Assembly (NCBI GenBank): GCA_041399155.1
Contig: JAWKTI010000001.1
Location: 1,364,001-1,428,000, forward strand
Reading direction: 5' to 3'
Source: Zavarzinella sp.
Lineage (GTDB): Bacteria > Planctomycetota > Planctomycetia > Gemmatales > Gemmataceae
DNA length: 64,000 nt
The position numbers were made by a program, and so were the translations under genes. The notes under the pieces are model-generated. The model saw nothing but the letters and a program-made list of their open reading frames with translations, was not told the DNA's origin and searched no databases. Position 1 is the stretch's first letter. Every line of letters starts with the position of its first letter. Shown here piece by piece: positions 1 to 9,358 of the stretch.

Positions 1-1
1 G

Positions 2-1861
2 GGTTACGCAGCCTTTGGTACCAAAGCAATGATTCTCCCACTGCTCTTTCAGGCGGTGGGGATTCTCAGCAGTATGATCAGCACTGCGCTGGTGGGGAAA
101 AAAGACCCAGGGCCGGGTGCAGGTGGTGCCATGGCTGCGATCAACAATAGTTTTCGAATTGGTGCACTGCTGACCGTTGCAGGTATATTTCTGGTAGGCT
201 TCTTATTTTTACGTTTCGAGAAACCGTACATCGTTGAACAGGCCATTGAACGTGGCCTGGTTAACTATCCTGAATTTCGCGTAGCATTAGGGCTGCAGGA
301 AAATGAGAAGAATGCCAAATTAGCCCACGAGAAATGGCGAAAACTCAGCGAAGAAGAGCAGAATCGAATCGCAGAAATTCCAATGAAAATAACTACCAAA
401 GAGGGGGTTATTGAGCGGAGTGTATTCGAGGAGGCTGACAGTATCGTTCCGGTAAAGCATGGTTTGGATATTCGTCCTGCCGTCGCCTGCCTGGTGGGTA
501 TTTTGCTGACACTCGCATTGATGTTTAAGACAGAATACTGGACCAGCACTGAATACAGTCCGGTACGTTCGATTACAAAAAATTCCCGCACAGGAGATGC
601 CACGAACATCATTCAGGGGATCGCCATTGGCTACGAAAGTACCGTGTGGGCGGTACTGCTCATTGCGGTGGGGATTTTTACTGGTGTCTACGTGTATTCG
701 GGCGCAGAAAGCCCTATTTTCACTGCTTACGGTATTGCGATGTGTGGCATTGGAATGCTGGCACTCACAGGCGACACGCTCAGCATGGATGTGTTTGGTC
801 CAGTTGCAGACAACGCCAATGGCATTGGTGAGATGGGCTACAATCGTGATACCAGATTCCAGCAATTATCTCCTACTGATCCCGAATACATGTCACCAGC
901 GGCAATCGCGTCTTCCCGCCAGATACTGACAGACCTCGATGCCACAGGTAATACTACAAAGGCGATTACGAAAGGAATTGCGATTGGTTCTGCAGTGGTG
1001 GCAGCAGTGTCGTTGTTTGCCAGTTTTATCGCGGTGCTGGTGAAAGGTTCTGAAGAAAAAATCAATGAAATCACCAAAGGCGACTTTGCCGAAAAGACTG
1101 GTTTGCTTTCGATTGCGGTACCTGAAGTATTTATTGGCATGTTGCTGGGAGGTGCAGTGCCTTTTCTGTTCAGCAGTATGACGATTCGGGCAGTTAGTCG
1201 GGCTGCCTACTTGATCGTCAATGAATGCCGAAATCAGTTCAAAAAGAAAGAAATCTGGGAAGGAACGGAACCTGCGGACTACGCCCGAGTGGTCGGAATT
1301 TGTACCACCACCGCACAAAGAGAACTGATCGGACCAGGATTATTGGCAATTTTTGCACCAATTCTTGTGGGCTTTTTGTTGGGCCCCTACGCGTTGGGAG
1401 GCTTCCTCGCTGGCATGATGGTTGTGGGACAATTGTTGGCCGTCTTTATGGCTACCGCAGGTGGTGCATGGGATAACGCAAAGAAAATGATCGAAGACCA
1501 GGAACCATCCGATCTTTCTGGAAAAGGTTCACAGCAACACAAGGCAAGTGTTACTGGTGACACCGTTGGCGATCCATTGAAAGACACTGCAGGTCCCGCG
1601 ATCAACCCACTGATTAAAGTGATGAATATGGTAGCCCTACTGGTGCTGCCATTGGTGCTGGTACATAACCTGAAAAACGGGAGTGAGCCAAATTATCTCC
1701 TCACGGCAGCAATTGTACTGGTAGGTTTTCTGGCAATCAGTTGGTCGTGGTGGCAATCGAAACGAGATACGATTGAGATGCGGGAATTGGATGCAGAGTA
1801 TGAAGTGCAGTTGAAGGCCGCAATCGAGAAAAGAAGATCCGAGAAGGACCAGAACACCTGA
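2..1861 (+). CDS. hppA: Membrane-bound proton-translocating pyrophosphatase (partial, 5' end outside window)
   Basis: The frame is open from base 2, so the N-terminus lies outside the window; about 619 residues are visible. The protein hydrolyses pyrophosphate and pumps ions across the membrane. Family landmarks seen are VADNANGIGEMG, GNTTKAITKGIAIGSA, GGAWDNAKKMIE and TGDTVGDPLKDTAGPAINP, with many hydrophobic helices between them. A lysine follows GNTT, and a threonine sits three residues later, as in the K+-independent H+-pumping subclass; K+-dependent enzymes have alanine there. The loop between GEMG and GNTT is longer than in textbook members. The acidic pyrophosphate-binding DxxxxxxxD segment lies upstream of the window. 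The next gene is convergent, 24 bp away. The family is sure; the ion specificity is inferred. Confidence 0.95.
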   Translation, partial: GYAAFGTKAMILPLLFQAVGILSSMISTALVGKKDPGPGAGGAMAAINNSFRIGALLTVAGIFLVGFLFLRFEKPYIVEQAIERGLVNYPEFRVALGLQENEKNAKLAHEKWRKLSEEEQNRIAEIPMKITTKEGVIERSVFEEADSIVPVKHGLDIRPAVACLVGILLTLALMFKTEYWTSTEYSPVRSITKNSRTGDATNIIQGIAIGYESTVWAVLLIAVGIFTGVYVYSGAESPIFTAYGIAMCGIGMLALTGDTLSMDVFGPVADNANGIGEMGYNRDTRFQQLSPTDPEYMSPAAIASSRQILTDLDATGNTTKAITKGIAIGSAVVAAVSLFASFIAVLVKGSEEKINEITKGDFAEKTGLLSIAVPEVFIGMLLGGAVPFLFSSMTIRAVSRAAYLIVNECRNQFKKKEIWEGTEPADYARVVGICTTTAQRELIGPGLLAIFAPILVGFLLGPYALGGFLAGMMVVGQLLAVFMATAGGAWDNAKKMIEDQEPSDLSGKGSQQHKASVTGDTVGDPLKDTAGPAINPLIKVMNMVALLVLPLVLVHNLKNGSEPNYLLTAAIVLVGFLAISWSWWQSKRDTIEMRELDAEYEVQLKAAIEKRRSEKDQNT

Positions 1862-1885
1862 TTCGTTAATTTTGAGTAGGTCAGT

Positions 1886-2515
1886 TTAGGAGGCAGATTT
1901 CAGGAAAAGTGGGCCATCGACTGCATAACACAGTTGCTGTTGAATTGCCAGAATCAGATCCTCGTTGTTCTTGACGGGTGTTTTCATCATAGTAAAGCAC
2001 CTGCCAAGCACGAACAGTTCATGTGCATCGCTGTTCCCCAGTTGGGCAAAACGTGGCTGTTGCATTGCATAGGCTGCGGCTTTTGCACGCACTTCAGGAA
2101 ACATGTTGTTCGACATCATTTCCATACCATCCAGTTCTGGTTGATATTTTTCGCAAATGATATCAAATCCCTGTTCCCAGCGAAAAGGATGTGCCGCCAC
2201 ACAAACCCCACCCTGGCGATGCACTTCCTGGCATAGATCAACCCAGTGAATGCCCTTCGGTAAGTAATCGAGGGATTGAATCCCATAACAAAGTACATCA
2301 CCTTGCTTTCCGGTTACTTCCACCCCACCCAGGATCGTCAACCGTGGGGCATAACTACGTAATTCATCCAATTCATCTTCTGGCCAAAGACGGTCATGTT
2401 CGGTCAGTACAATTCCATCCAATCCAATTCTAACCGCGTGTTCTACCAATTCGTACGGATCAATGACGCTATCGGGTGAATAACGGCACGTGTGCATATG
2501 GAGATCAAATTTCAT
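1886..2515 (-). CDS. PHP-domain metal-dependent phosphoesterase
   Basis: About 209 residues from the ATG at 2515 (MKFDLHMHT), only 4 bp downstream of the glycosyltransferase stop, so probably cotranscribed. A start at 2599 would add 28 basic residues that do not look like PHP sequence and would overlap the upstream gene. PHP metal-ligand motifs appear in order: DLHMHT, LTEHD, GGVEVTG, AAHPF and GNSDAH. Such proteins hydrolyse phosphoester or phosphotyrosine bonds with a trinuclear metal site. As the last gene of a polysaccharide operon it could be a CpsB/YwqE-like phosphatase or a generic PHP hydrolase; the sequence alone does not decide. It ends 24 bp from the convergent pyrophosphatase gene. 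Confidence 0.85.
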   Translation of the reverse strand: MKFDLHMHTCRYSPDSVIDPYELVEHAVRIGLDGIVLTEHDRLWPEDELDELRSYAPRLTILGGVEVTGKQGDVLCYGIQSLDYLPKGIHWVDLCQEVHRQGGVCVAAHPFRWEQGFDIICEKYQPELDGMEMMSNNMFPEVRAKAAAYAMQQPRFAQLGNSDAHELFVLGRCFTMMKTPVKNNEDLILAIQQQLCYAVDGPLFLKSAS

Positions 2516-2519
2516 TCGT

Positions 2520-3749
2520 TTACTTGGAGCTTTTCTTCTGGTTGTCTGAAATCGTCTGTTCAAATAATTGTCGCAGTTTTTTTGTTTCTGTGGTAACACA
2601 GTGGTTCGATTTTACTGCTTGAAAACCTGCAAAGCCCATTGCATTCAAGCGATCGTTAGATAGTGTCAGTAGCTGGATAATTGCTTTGCAGGTAGCGTCA
2701 ACATTCCCCGATGGTACAAGGAAACCATTGACTCCATGCTCAATCAACTCTGGAATACCTGCAACATAAGTCCCCAGCACGGGTCTACCAGTGGCAAATG
2801 CTTCCATCATCGCAACAGGAAGGTTTTCAGCAAAACTTGGCATTATTAATGCCCGTGATCGATGCAATTGTTGTTGGACTTCGGTATTGCTCTGCCACCC
2901 CAATAATGTGACACAATCTTGTAAGTTCAGGTCTTGAATCATCTTTTCGATCGGCTCTCGCAGGGGCCCATCGCCAATAAACACCATCTGAAACTGGTGC
3001 CCCATTTCTTTGACTTTCTTGAGGGCAGGTAGCAAGAGCAGGTGGCCTTTTTGTGGCACTAGACCAGCTACAGAAAGCAATTTGTTGGTATCGGGAACGG
3101 GATCTGGTGTCGATTCCAGATAAGCCAGGTCGACGCCACAATGGACCACATACACTTTGGACCAAAACGCGGGGTCAATCCAGCGAAATATCTGACAACG
3201 ACCAAAATCGGAAACTGCTACAACAAAAGCTGCCTGTTCGTATTTTTCCTGCAAACTCAACGCTTCTGGCCGGTCCCATTCTTCTGGACCATGCACCGTG
3301 ATACTGTATGTGGGGCCACCCAGTTTGCGGCAAAGCAACGCAATCGACGCCGGATTCGTTGCGAAGTGTACATGGAGATGCTCCACCTCGTTCTTTGCGA
3401 GCCATTTTCTCAGCACGCATGCTTCGCAAAAGTAAAACAGATTGCGAAAGTAGCCATTGCTAGCTTTTCTTGCAAGACGCGATGCAATACCAAAGGCATT
3501 AAACCATCGACTTGGAGAACGAAAAAAGGTGACCCAGGTGATCCACAAAATACTGAGCATGTTCACAGAAAGGAGTGCCCGTGTCTGAGAGTATTCTGCA
3601 ATGTCTGCCGAATCTGGGGAATCTTTACCGGAGTCTCGCACTGAGTAGCGATAAACTGTTTCCCCCAGCGATTCAAGGGCCTGAATTTCTCTGCGGATGA
3701 AGGTATGCCGGATGTATGGGTACTGATTCGTCAGGTATGCGATCTTCAT
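2520..3749 (-). CDS. Glycosyltransferase family 4, exopolysaccharide type
   Basis: 409 residues, probably cytosolic and transferring a sugar from a nucleotide donor to a growing polysaccharide. It starts MKIAYLTNQYPYIRHTFIRR, as in colanic-acid type (WcaL-like) GT4 enzymes. The C-terminal Rossmann half has SVAGLVPQKG, FIGDGPLREPIE, VTLLGW and the donor-binding E-x7-E motif in ENLPVAMMEAFATGRPVLG, then GIPELIEHGVNGFLVP. The start is 4 bp after the fusion-gene stop and the stop is 4 bp before the PHP gene, so it sits in one operon with GT2, the oxidoreductase-epimerase fusion and the PHP protein. Donor and acceptor are unknown. Confidence 0.9.
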   Translation of the reverse strand: MKIAYLTNQYPYIRHTFIRREIQALESLGETVYRYSVRDSGKDSPDSADIAEYSQTRALLSVNMLSILWITWVTFFRSPSRWFNAFGIASRLARKASNGYFRNLFYFCEACVLRKWLAKNEVEHLHVHFATNPASIALLCRKLGGPTYSITVHGPEEWDRPEALSLQEKYEQAAFVVAVSDFGRCQIFRWIDPAFWSKVYVVHCGVDLAYLESTPDPVPDTNKLLSVAGLVPQKGHLLLLPALKKVKEMGHQFQMVFIGDGPLREPIEKMIQDLNLQDCVTLLGWQSNTEVQQQLHRSRALIMPSFAENLPVAMMEAFATGRPVLGTYVAGIPELIEHGVNGFLVPSGNVDATCKAIIQLLTLSNDRLNAMGFAGFQAVKSNHCVTTETKKLRQLFEQTISDNQKKSSK

Positions 3750-3753
3750 TCTG

Positions 3754-5904
3754 CTATTCGATCCAGGTGGTCACGGCTAATTCTATTCCTTCCTTAATCA
3801 GTTTTTCGCGATTTGCGGGCTGCCATTGTAGGATTTCTTTGGCAAAGTTCGATTCATAGCGCGAAATGTGGTAGCGAGACTTCCAATCTCGGTAACTTGG
3901 CCGGCGACGGTTTGGGTGCCGAACCACAATTTTTACCAGCCATTTCAACAAATCATTCCTGAAGTGGTACCACGCTGAAGTGGGTTTCGTCGTAATCTGG
4001 CTTTCAGAAAATTCTGAGAGAAATTTCAGATATTCTCTGCCAGTTAACACCGGATCTCCCACCAGATTAAACGTCTGGAACTGGGAAACCTCGGAATTCT
4101 GTCGTAGTAGTGCTGTCAACGCGGTAGCCACGTCAGTTGCCAGTACAAAGGGCAGGGGGTGGTCGCCTGTGCCCCAGGTCAGGCAAGTGTTTTCGTGGTA
4201 CCACATGCCAACGCCCCAATGAAATGGTGAACCACCAGAACCGATCACAATGCCTGGGCGTGCCACTGCGATCTTCAAACAGTGCGACAGTGAAAATTGC
4301 TCTAAGTTCTTTTCGCACAATGCTTTACATTGGGCATAGAGATTTCGGCGGTGAATTTTGGGGTCAAGTTTGGTATTATCTTGTAATACAGAATTGAGAT
4401 CTCCAGAATAGTAACTGTCAATGGTACTGGAATAAACCAGTAGTTTCACACATGCCTGGTCGCACAAAGAAGCAAGCTCGAGTGTGGGGTATACCTCGCC
4501 TTTCAGGTAATCTTCCCAACGATTGCCGTAGGCACGTGCGAGGTGAAAAACGGTTTCGATGCCTTCCAAAGCTGTATGGATTGTTTCTGGTCTTGTCAGG
4601 TCTCCACGCACCAGATCCAGCGGTAATGCACTGATTTTCAACGGAATTCGATCAGGATCGCGAGCCAGAAGCCGCACGGAATGGCCTTCACGAACTAATT
4701 GTTGCACGAGTGATTGACCAATAAAGCCTGTCCCACCCAGAACCAGAACTGTGGGCTTACCTGTTGCAGTTTGTTTTAAAGGTGCGGGTTCAGGGAGACG
4801 GACTTCCACAGCACCAATTGCCTGTTGCACAATTTTTTCGCAACAATCAATCACCAGAGTCGCAAAATCAATTGTGAAGCGTGGGTCTAAAGTTCCAGAT
4901 TCTCGTCCACGATAAAATTCCGACAAGCTGTGAAAAATACTGGCACCAAAGAGGTTGCCATGTTTCTTCAATTTCAACTTTGACAGCAGATAGGATCGCC
5001 AGTTCCGTTTTCCCTGCCAAATCAGCGTTTTACCATGCCGGACGGTGCGTTTCATCCTTTCCCAATCAAGCATCCCAGCACCATAACGATCCATAACAGC
5101 AGTACCTGATTCCAGATCTGCGATCACCAGCCCATTTCTACCACGTACTTCGATGCAATGCTGGCCGTAACTACTGCCAAAATCCCAAGTTAGGGAAACT
5201 TCCTCTCCGTTGGCACACTTGGCATGCACATTCCATTTCTGAAAAAAATGCCCCCCACCTGGGAGATGAAGTTTACCTGAGGTTGTCGAATGGACTTCAT
5301 TCGGCATCCCGAAGAGGTCAATCAAAGCCGCAATCAGGTGCGGGCCCACTTCAAAAATGACATTTCCAGGTTGCCGCACGGCATAGGTGTGAAATGGTCC
5401 ATTTTTAGCAAATGGCAATTCGCGGTGCCAACAAAGCCGGGCATCGCGAATTTTTCCTAATTCTTTATTGTGCAATGAGTTACGCAAAAAAACATAATTT
5501 GGATCAAACAAAAAGTTATGGCTGACTCCTAGATGCCGTCCAGTTCTGTGCACCACTTCAGCCAAATGCCGGCAGTCTGCTACACTGGTTGTAGCGGGCT
5601 TTTCGAGCAGCACATCAATCTGATTTTCCAGCAGCTTAGACGCTTCTGAATGGTGAAGATCAGCGGGCAACAGTATATGGGCCACATTGCAAATTCCGGC
5701 AGCAACTAACTCATCAATTGATTTTACGTAAGTACTTATTCCATATGATTTTGCAAAAGATTCTGCTCTGGATGCATTGCTGTCGCATACAGCCACGACC
5801 TTCAGATTCGGAATCGTTTTCAATGCTTTCAGATGCCAATCGGCGATATAGCCAGCACCCACAATAGCAACGCGATGTTGTGCTTCAGCCAAAATTCTTC
5901 TCAC
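3754..5904 (-). CDS. Fusion: Gfo/Idh/MocA oxidoreductase + extended-SDR sugar epimerase/dehydratase
   Basis: 716 residues starting with GTG; the GTG overlaps the TGA of the upstream GT2 gene (GTGA), which suggests translational coupling. Residues about 10-370 are a Gfo/Idh/MocA dehydrogenase: nucleotide-binding GAGYIADWH, then the LLEKPATT signature near residue 100 containing the conserved EKP. From about residue 381 a second Rossmann fold starts with VLVLGGTGFIGQSL, followed by YSSTIDSY and the SDR catalytic pair in YAQCK near residue 523. Both are NAD(P)-dependent sugar-modifying families, so the chain could carry out two successive steps on one nucleotide sugar or sugar derivative. Family membership of both halves is clear; the substrate is unknown. 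Confidence 0.88.
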   Translation of the reverse strand: MRRILAEAQHRVAIVGAGYIADWHLKALKTIPNLKVVAVCDSNASRAESFAKSYGISTYVKSIDELVAAGICNVAHILLPADLHHSEASKLLENQIDVLLEKPATTSVADCRHLAEVVHRTGRHLGVSHNFLFDPNYVFLRNSLHNKELGKIRDARLCWHRELPFAKNGPFHTYAVRQPGNVIFEVGPHLIAALIDLFGMPNEVHSTTSGKLHLPGGGHFFQKWNVHAKCANGEEVSLTWDFGSSYGQHCIEVRGRNGLVIADLESGTAVMDRYGAGMLDWERMKRTVRHGKTLIWQGKRNWRSYLLSKLKLKKHGNLFGASIFHSLSEFYRGRESGTLDPRFTIDFATLVIDCCEKIVQQAIGAVEVRLPEPAPLKQTATGKPTVLVLGGTGFIGQSLVQQLVREGHSVRLLARDPDRIPLKISALPLDLVRGDLTRPETIHTALEGIETVFHLARAYGNRWEDYLKGEVYPTLELASLCDQACVKLLVYSSTIDSYYSGDLNSVLQDNTKLDPKIHRRNLYAQCKALCEKNLEQFSLSHCLKIAVARPGIVIGSGGSPFHWGVGMWYHENTCLTWGTGDHPLPFVLATDVATALTALLRQNSEVSQFQTFNLVGDPVLTGREYLKFLSEFSESQITTKPTSAWYHFRNDLLKWLVKIVVRHPNRRRPSYRDWKSRYHISRYESNFAKEILQWQPANREKLIKEGIELAVTTWIE

Positions 5905-6884
5905 TTGTATTCGATGATGGTGGCTTGGCGAGAAAACAATCGATTACGATGGAATTTTAATACACCTATCAATTGTGGCAATTTATCGAGGATGCAACTG
6001 ATCCCCCAGGCCAGGCTGATTTTGATGCTATAGCCCCTCTTGCGAGTTCGTTGGGCAATTCGAACTACTTGAAGCGGGTAATAGAGCAAGAAAATCAGAC
6101 TGATTCCCCAAGTTGGCCAGGCAAGTGCCGATGCAAGAAGGGGTAACAGAAATGCAGTTCTCCAGATTCGGCGGATTTCTTTCCGGAATTGCTTTTCAGG
6201 CCCACTACCATGGAGCCAGTTTCCAAGTGCATACGCATAACCTGCACGCACTGCACGCTTAAACCACTGATGGAAACGGTACATTGCTGCATCATGAATG
6301 GTCATTTCGGAATCGATTCGCCAAATTTGCTGGCCAGTTCTTCTGATCCGCAGACAGATTTCATCATCTTCTGCCGCAATCACCGTGGGGTTGTATCCGG
6401 AAACGGCCTGCAGCACGCTTGCACGCATCATCACATCCCCACCAGCGGCTTTTGTCTCACCTATTGGAGTGTTCCATTCAATATCGCACAATGCGTTATA
6501 GATTGTTCTGTCGGGATATCTCTCCCGCCTCCGCCCACACACCGCACCCACTTTGGGGTGGTTCACAAGAATGCTTTTTGCATCAAGTAGCCAATTTGCT
6601 TGTACTTCACAGTCTCCATCCACGAATTGTACGTAACTAATTTCAGGATAGAGGTTTAGGAGGTGTTCCCAACCCGCATTTCGTGCTCGGGCGGCTGTAA
6701 ATGGAAGCTGCAAATCCAATTCAACTATGGCAATTCCCTGTGCGGTCACCCACACCTGGCTACCGTCCGTAGAACCAGAATCGACATAAACGATTTTCTT
6801 TGTCAATGGTAACAGCGAGCGAATGCACGCCTGTAAACGCGCCCCTTCGTTACGTGCAATAACAACAATACCGATTTCATCCAT
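5901..6884 (-). CDS. Glycosyltransferase family 2 with C-terminal membrane segment
   Basis: 327 residues. The N-terminus IGIVVIARNEGARL and VDSGSTDGS are the classic GT-A donor-binding start. QFVDGDCEV supplies the DxD-like metal motif, and AAEDDEICLRIRR carries the acidic catalytic base. After about residue 225 there is a basic stretch and then hydrophobic helices (LLPLLASALAWPTWGISLIF), so the enzyme is probably anchored at the inner membrane. First gene of the minus-strand polysaccharide operon, divergent from the flippase at 7060. It overlaps the next gene by 4 bp. A role in building an exported glycan is inferred from neighbours. Confidence 0.9.
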   Translation of the reverse strand: MDEIGIVVIARNEGARLQACIRSLLPLTKKIVYVDSGSTDGSQVWVTAQGIAIVELDLQLPFTAARARNAGWEHLLNLYPEISYVQFVDGDCEVQANWLLDAKSILVNHPKVGAVCGRRRERYPDRTIYNALCDIEWNTPIGETKAAGGDVMMRASVLQAVSGYNPTVIAAEDDEICLRIRRTGQQIWRIDSEMTIHDAAMYRFHQWFKRAVRAGYAYALGNWLHGSGPEKQFRKEIRRIWRTAFLLPLLASALAWPTWGISLIFLLYYPLQVVRIAQRTRKRGYSIKISLAWGISCILDKLPQLIGVLKFHRNRLFSRQATIIEYK

Positions 6885-7059
6885 GACAACCCAACTGTTG
6901 CCCGCTTCGTATGATGATGTTGTGATATTTGAAGATCACTCAAAAGAAAGTACCGATACAAAACGTTCTGCAAGAATGTCTTTGGGTGGCTTCCCTGATC
7001 TGAAAAGATCATTCAGGGATTGAAAAACTAGAGTTGGTTGGGAGCAATTACCAAGAGAC

Positions 7060-8376
7060 ATGAAGTTTCGCTTTTCCCATTTTCTTACCCGCACCCCGGC
7101 ATTGAATAAGCTGCTCCATGGAATTTTCTGGTCCTATTTGGGCCAGATTCTCATGATTGGCTTGCGCTTTGCCAGCAGCATGGCCATCACACGACTGCTG
7201 ACCCCGGAAGCGTTCGGGATTTTCGGCCCCGCCCTGGCTGTGATTTTTTTGCTGGAATTTCTATCCGACGTGGGTTTGCGTCAGGCAGTGGGCAGGTCTG
7301 AAAATGGTGAAAATCCAGAGTTTGTCGGCACGATCTGGACAGCACTTCTCATTAGAAGTGGGATTTTGGCAAGTGTTACCATCGGCTTGGCATATGTGTT
7401 ACCGCAGTGGTATCACACACCGGAAATCGGCACCGCGTTGCTGATTCTTGCCGTGCGGCCAATTTTGCTGTCGCTCGGAAATCCGATGGTCCTGGTGCAA
7501 TATCGCCAGGTGAATTATCGTGGGCCGTTCTGGCTGGATATGACGCAAACCATTGCAGGTATTGTCTTTACAATCAGCCTTGCAGCAATTTATCGGTCTT
7601 ATTGGTGCCTGGCTGTGGGTTTGCTGGCAGGAGATGTGTGTCGCACAATTCTGAGCCACATCATCCTGCCTGCAGCACCCAGGTTTCGCTGGGATCGACG
7701 CTCCTGGCAGGAAATCAGTCACATTGGTTGGCCAATTTTCTTCAACACCTGCTTATACGGTGCCTGGATTAATCTGGAACGGTTACTTGGCCCACGTTTC
7801 ATTGAAACGCAGACAATTGGCTATTTCTTCGCAGCCTGGACCCTTTACGAAGTGGTGGATAATTTTCTCAATCGGGCAGGGGATGTGTTGTTTTCAGTCA
7901 CCGCCCGGAAAGAGCGAGATCAATCCGCTCGCATCTTAATGAGAGTTTCCTCATTAATTGCCAGGGTGGGGGTGCCTATTCTGTCTGTTGCAGCAATCAT
8001 CGCGCCTTGGTTTTACTATCAACTGTACCCGACTCAGTATCGGCAAGCTGGTATACTTTTGGGCGTTCTTTCTGCTCGGTTGCCAATACGTGCACTTATC
8101 CAGGTTCAGGTGGTGCACCTCGTAACGTCGCACCGCGTCATTCTTGCGTCATGGTCTTACCTGATTTCACTTTTGGTGGGGGTGATCATCCTGAAGCCCC
8201 TGATTCTCGCCCACGGTGTGTTGGGAATGGCGTTTTGTGCCGTGATTGCCACCTACACACTAGGACTGAGCCAGACAATTCTGCTGATTTATGAGAAAGA
8301 GATGAGGATTGGCCCGTTTCTGGTTGCACTTGGCTGGTCGTTGCTTGCGGCAGCAATTATTCTGACAGTCTATTGA
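7060..8376 (+). CDS. MOP-superfamily oligosaccharide flippase (Wzx-like)
   Basis: 438 residues, almost entirely hydrophobic, with about 12 predicted helices. The beginning (ALNKLLHGIFWSYLGQIL) and the segment ITRLLTPEAFGIFGPALAV are typical of polysaccharide-export flippases. It would flip lipid-linked glycan units across the inner membrane. It is divergent from the GT2-GT4 operon with 175 bp between start codons, where shared promoters would sit. Its 3' end overlaps the convergent truB gene by 7 bp (8370-8376). Confidence 0.88.
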   Translation: MKFRFSHFLTRTPALNKLLHGIFWSYLGQILMIGLRFASSMAITRLLTPEAFGIFGPALAVIFLLEFLSDVGLRQAVGRSENGENPEFVGTIWTALLIRSGILASVTIGLAYVLPQWYHTPEIGTALLILAVRPILLSLGNPMVLVQYRQVNYRGPFWLDMTQTIAGIVFTISLAAIYRSYWCLAVGLLAGDVCRTILSHIILPAAPRFRWDRRSWQEISHIGWPIFFNTCLYGAWINLERLLGPRFIETQTIGYFFAAWTLYEVVDNFLNRAGDVLFSVTARKERDQSARILMRVSSLIARVGVPILSVAAIIAPWFYYQLYPTQYRQAGILLGVLSARLPIRALIQVQVVHLVTSHRVILASWSYLISLLVGVIILKPLILAHGVLGMAFCAVIATYTLGLSQTILLIYEKEMRIGPFLVALGWSLLAAAIILTVY

Positions 8377-9248
8377 GTGTTTTGGTGAAATACTTTGTCT
8401 GGTTTCAAAAGGCCATTTTCTGAACTGGCAAGACCAAGCAGATTTCCATCTTGTTTCAAAACAACCACTATTGCAGCATTTGGATGGGAATAAGGCAGAA
8501 ACTTGCCCTGACAAAATCCAACCACGTCTGCTTCTTTGATTTGCAAACTGGGAAAAGTAGTGAGAGCCGTGGATAATGGTAACAAATTTGCAATGACATC
8601 TGCCAAACTGTCACATCGTGGTGCAGCGTTTTTTAATGCGTATGACCCCACCTTGGTGCGTTGCAGTGCTGCAAGATAGCCGCCAGTCCCCAGGATTTTT
8701 CCCAGATCACGTGCGATGGAACGAATGTAAGTCCCTTTCCCACAAGTGATTAGCAATTTCAAGTGGGGCCATTCGTAATGCACGATTTCAATCGCATGAA
8801 CCACCACCGAACGTGGGGACAATTCAACAGTTTGCCCACGTCGGGCGAGCTGGTATGCTCGTTTTCCTTGCGTGTGGACAGCAGAATATAGTGGGGGGAT
8901 CTGTTCAATATTGCCCACAAATTGATTCAGATGGCACTGGATCGTTTCTATCGTAGGTGGATTTATCACCGGATTTTGTTCCAGCGGGCCTTCCGCATCA
9001 TCAGTAACACTGGTCCAACCCAGGCGGACATTTGCCTCATAGATTTTTGGTTGCGCCTGGACAAATTCGACCAATTTCGTGCCGAATCCTATACCAATCA
9101 CCAATACACCACTTGCTAATGGATCCAGGGTACCTGCGTGGCCAATTTTGGTTTTTCTGGGCAATAAATCCTGAATTTCATTAACAGCATCACGGGATGT
9201 AACCCCCAACTGCTTGTTGATGACCAACATTCCGTGTATTTTTTCCAT
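8370..9248 (-). CDS. truB: tRNA pseudouridine(55) synthase TruB
   Basis: About 292 residues from ATG 9248, which has AGGAA about 10 nt upstream; an ATG at 9272 would add eight residues (MRNQEILV). It converts U55 in the T-loop of tRNAs to pseudouridine. LVINKQLGVTSRDAV and the catalytic block KIGHAGTLDPLASGVL with its aspartate are diagnostic, as are RLGWTSVTDDAEG and CGKGTYIRSIARDLG. A C-terminal PUA-like tail follows. In many bacteria truB lies near rbfA/infB; here it is alone and tail-to-tail with the flippase gene. Confidence 0.96.
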   Translation of the reverse strand: MEKIHGMLVINKQLGVTSRDAVNEIQDLLPRKTKIGHAGTLDPLASGVLVIGIGFGTKLVEFVQAQPKIYEANVRLGWTSVTDDAEGPLEQNPVINPPTIETIQCHLNQFVGNIEQIPPLYSAVHTQGKRAYQLARRGQTVELSPRSVVVHAIEIVHYEWPHLKLLITCGKGTYIRSIARDLGKILGTGGYLAALQRTKVGSYALKNAAPRCDSLADVIANLLPLSTALTTFPSLQIKEADVVGFCQGKFLPYSHPNAAIVVVLKQDGNLLGLASSENGLLKPDKVFHQNTQ

Positions 9249-9358
9249 GACAAGTATTTCCTGATTCCGCATTCATATGTTAAGGAAACCTGGATGAAAA
9301 TTGAGGTTCTGCATTTCTTCCAAGTTCTTCCAGCAGACGAGAAGATTAAGAAAAATTC

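Noticed and set aside
320..865. Long antisense frame inside the pyrophosphatase gene
   Set aside because: Shadow frame of a well-supported coding region with no family features.
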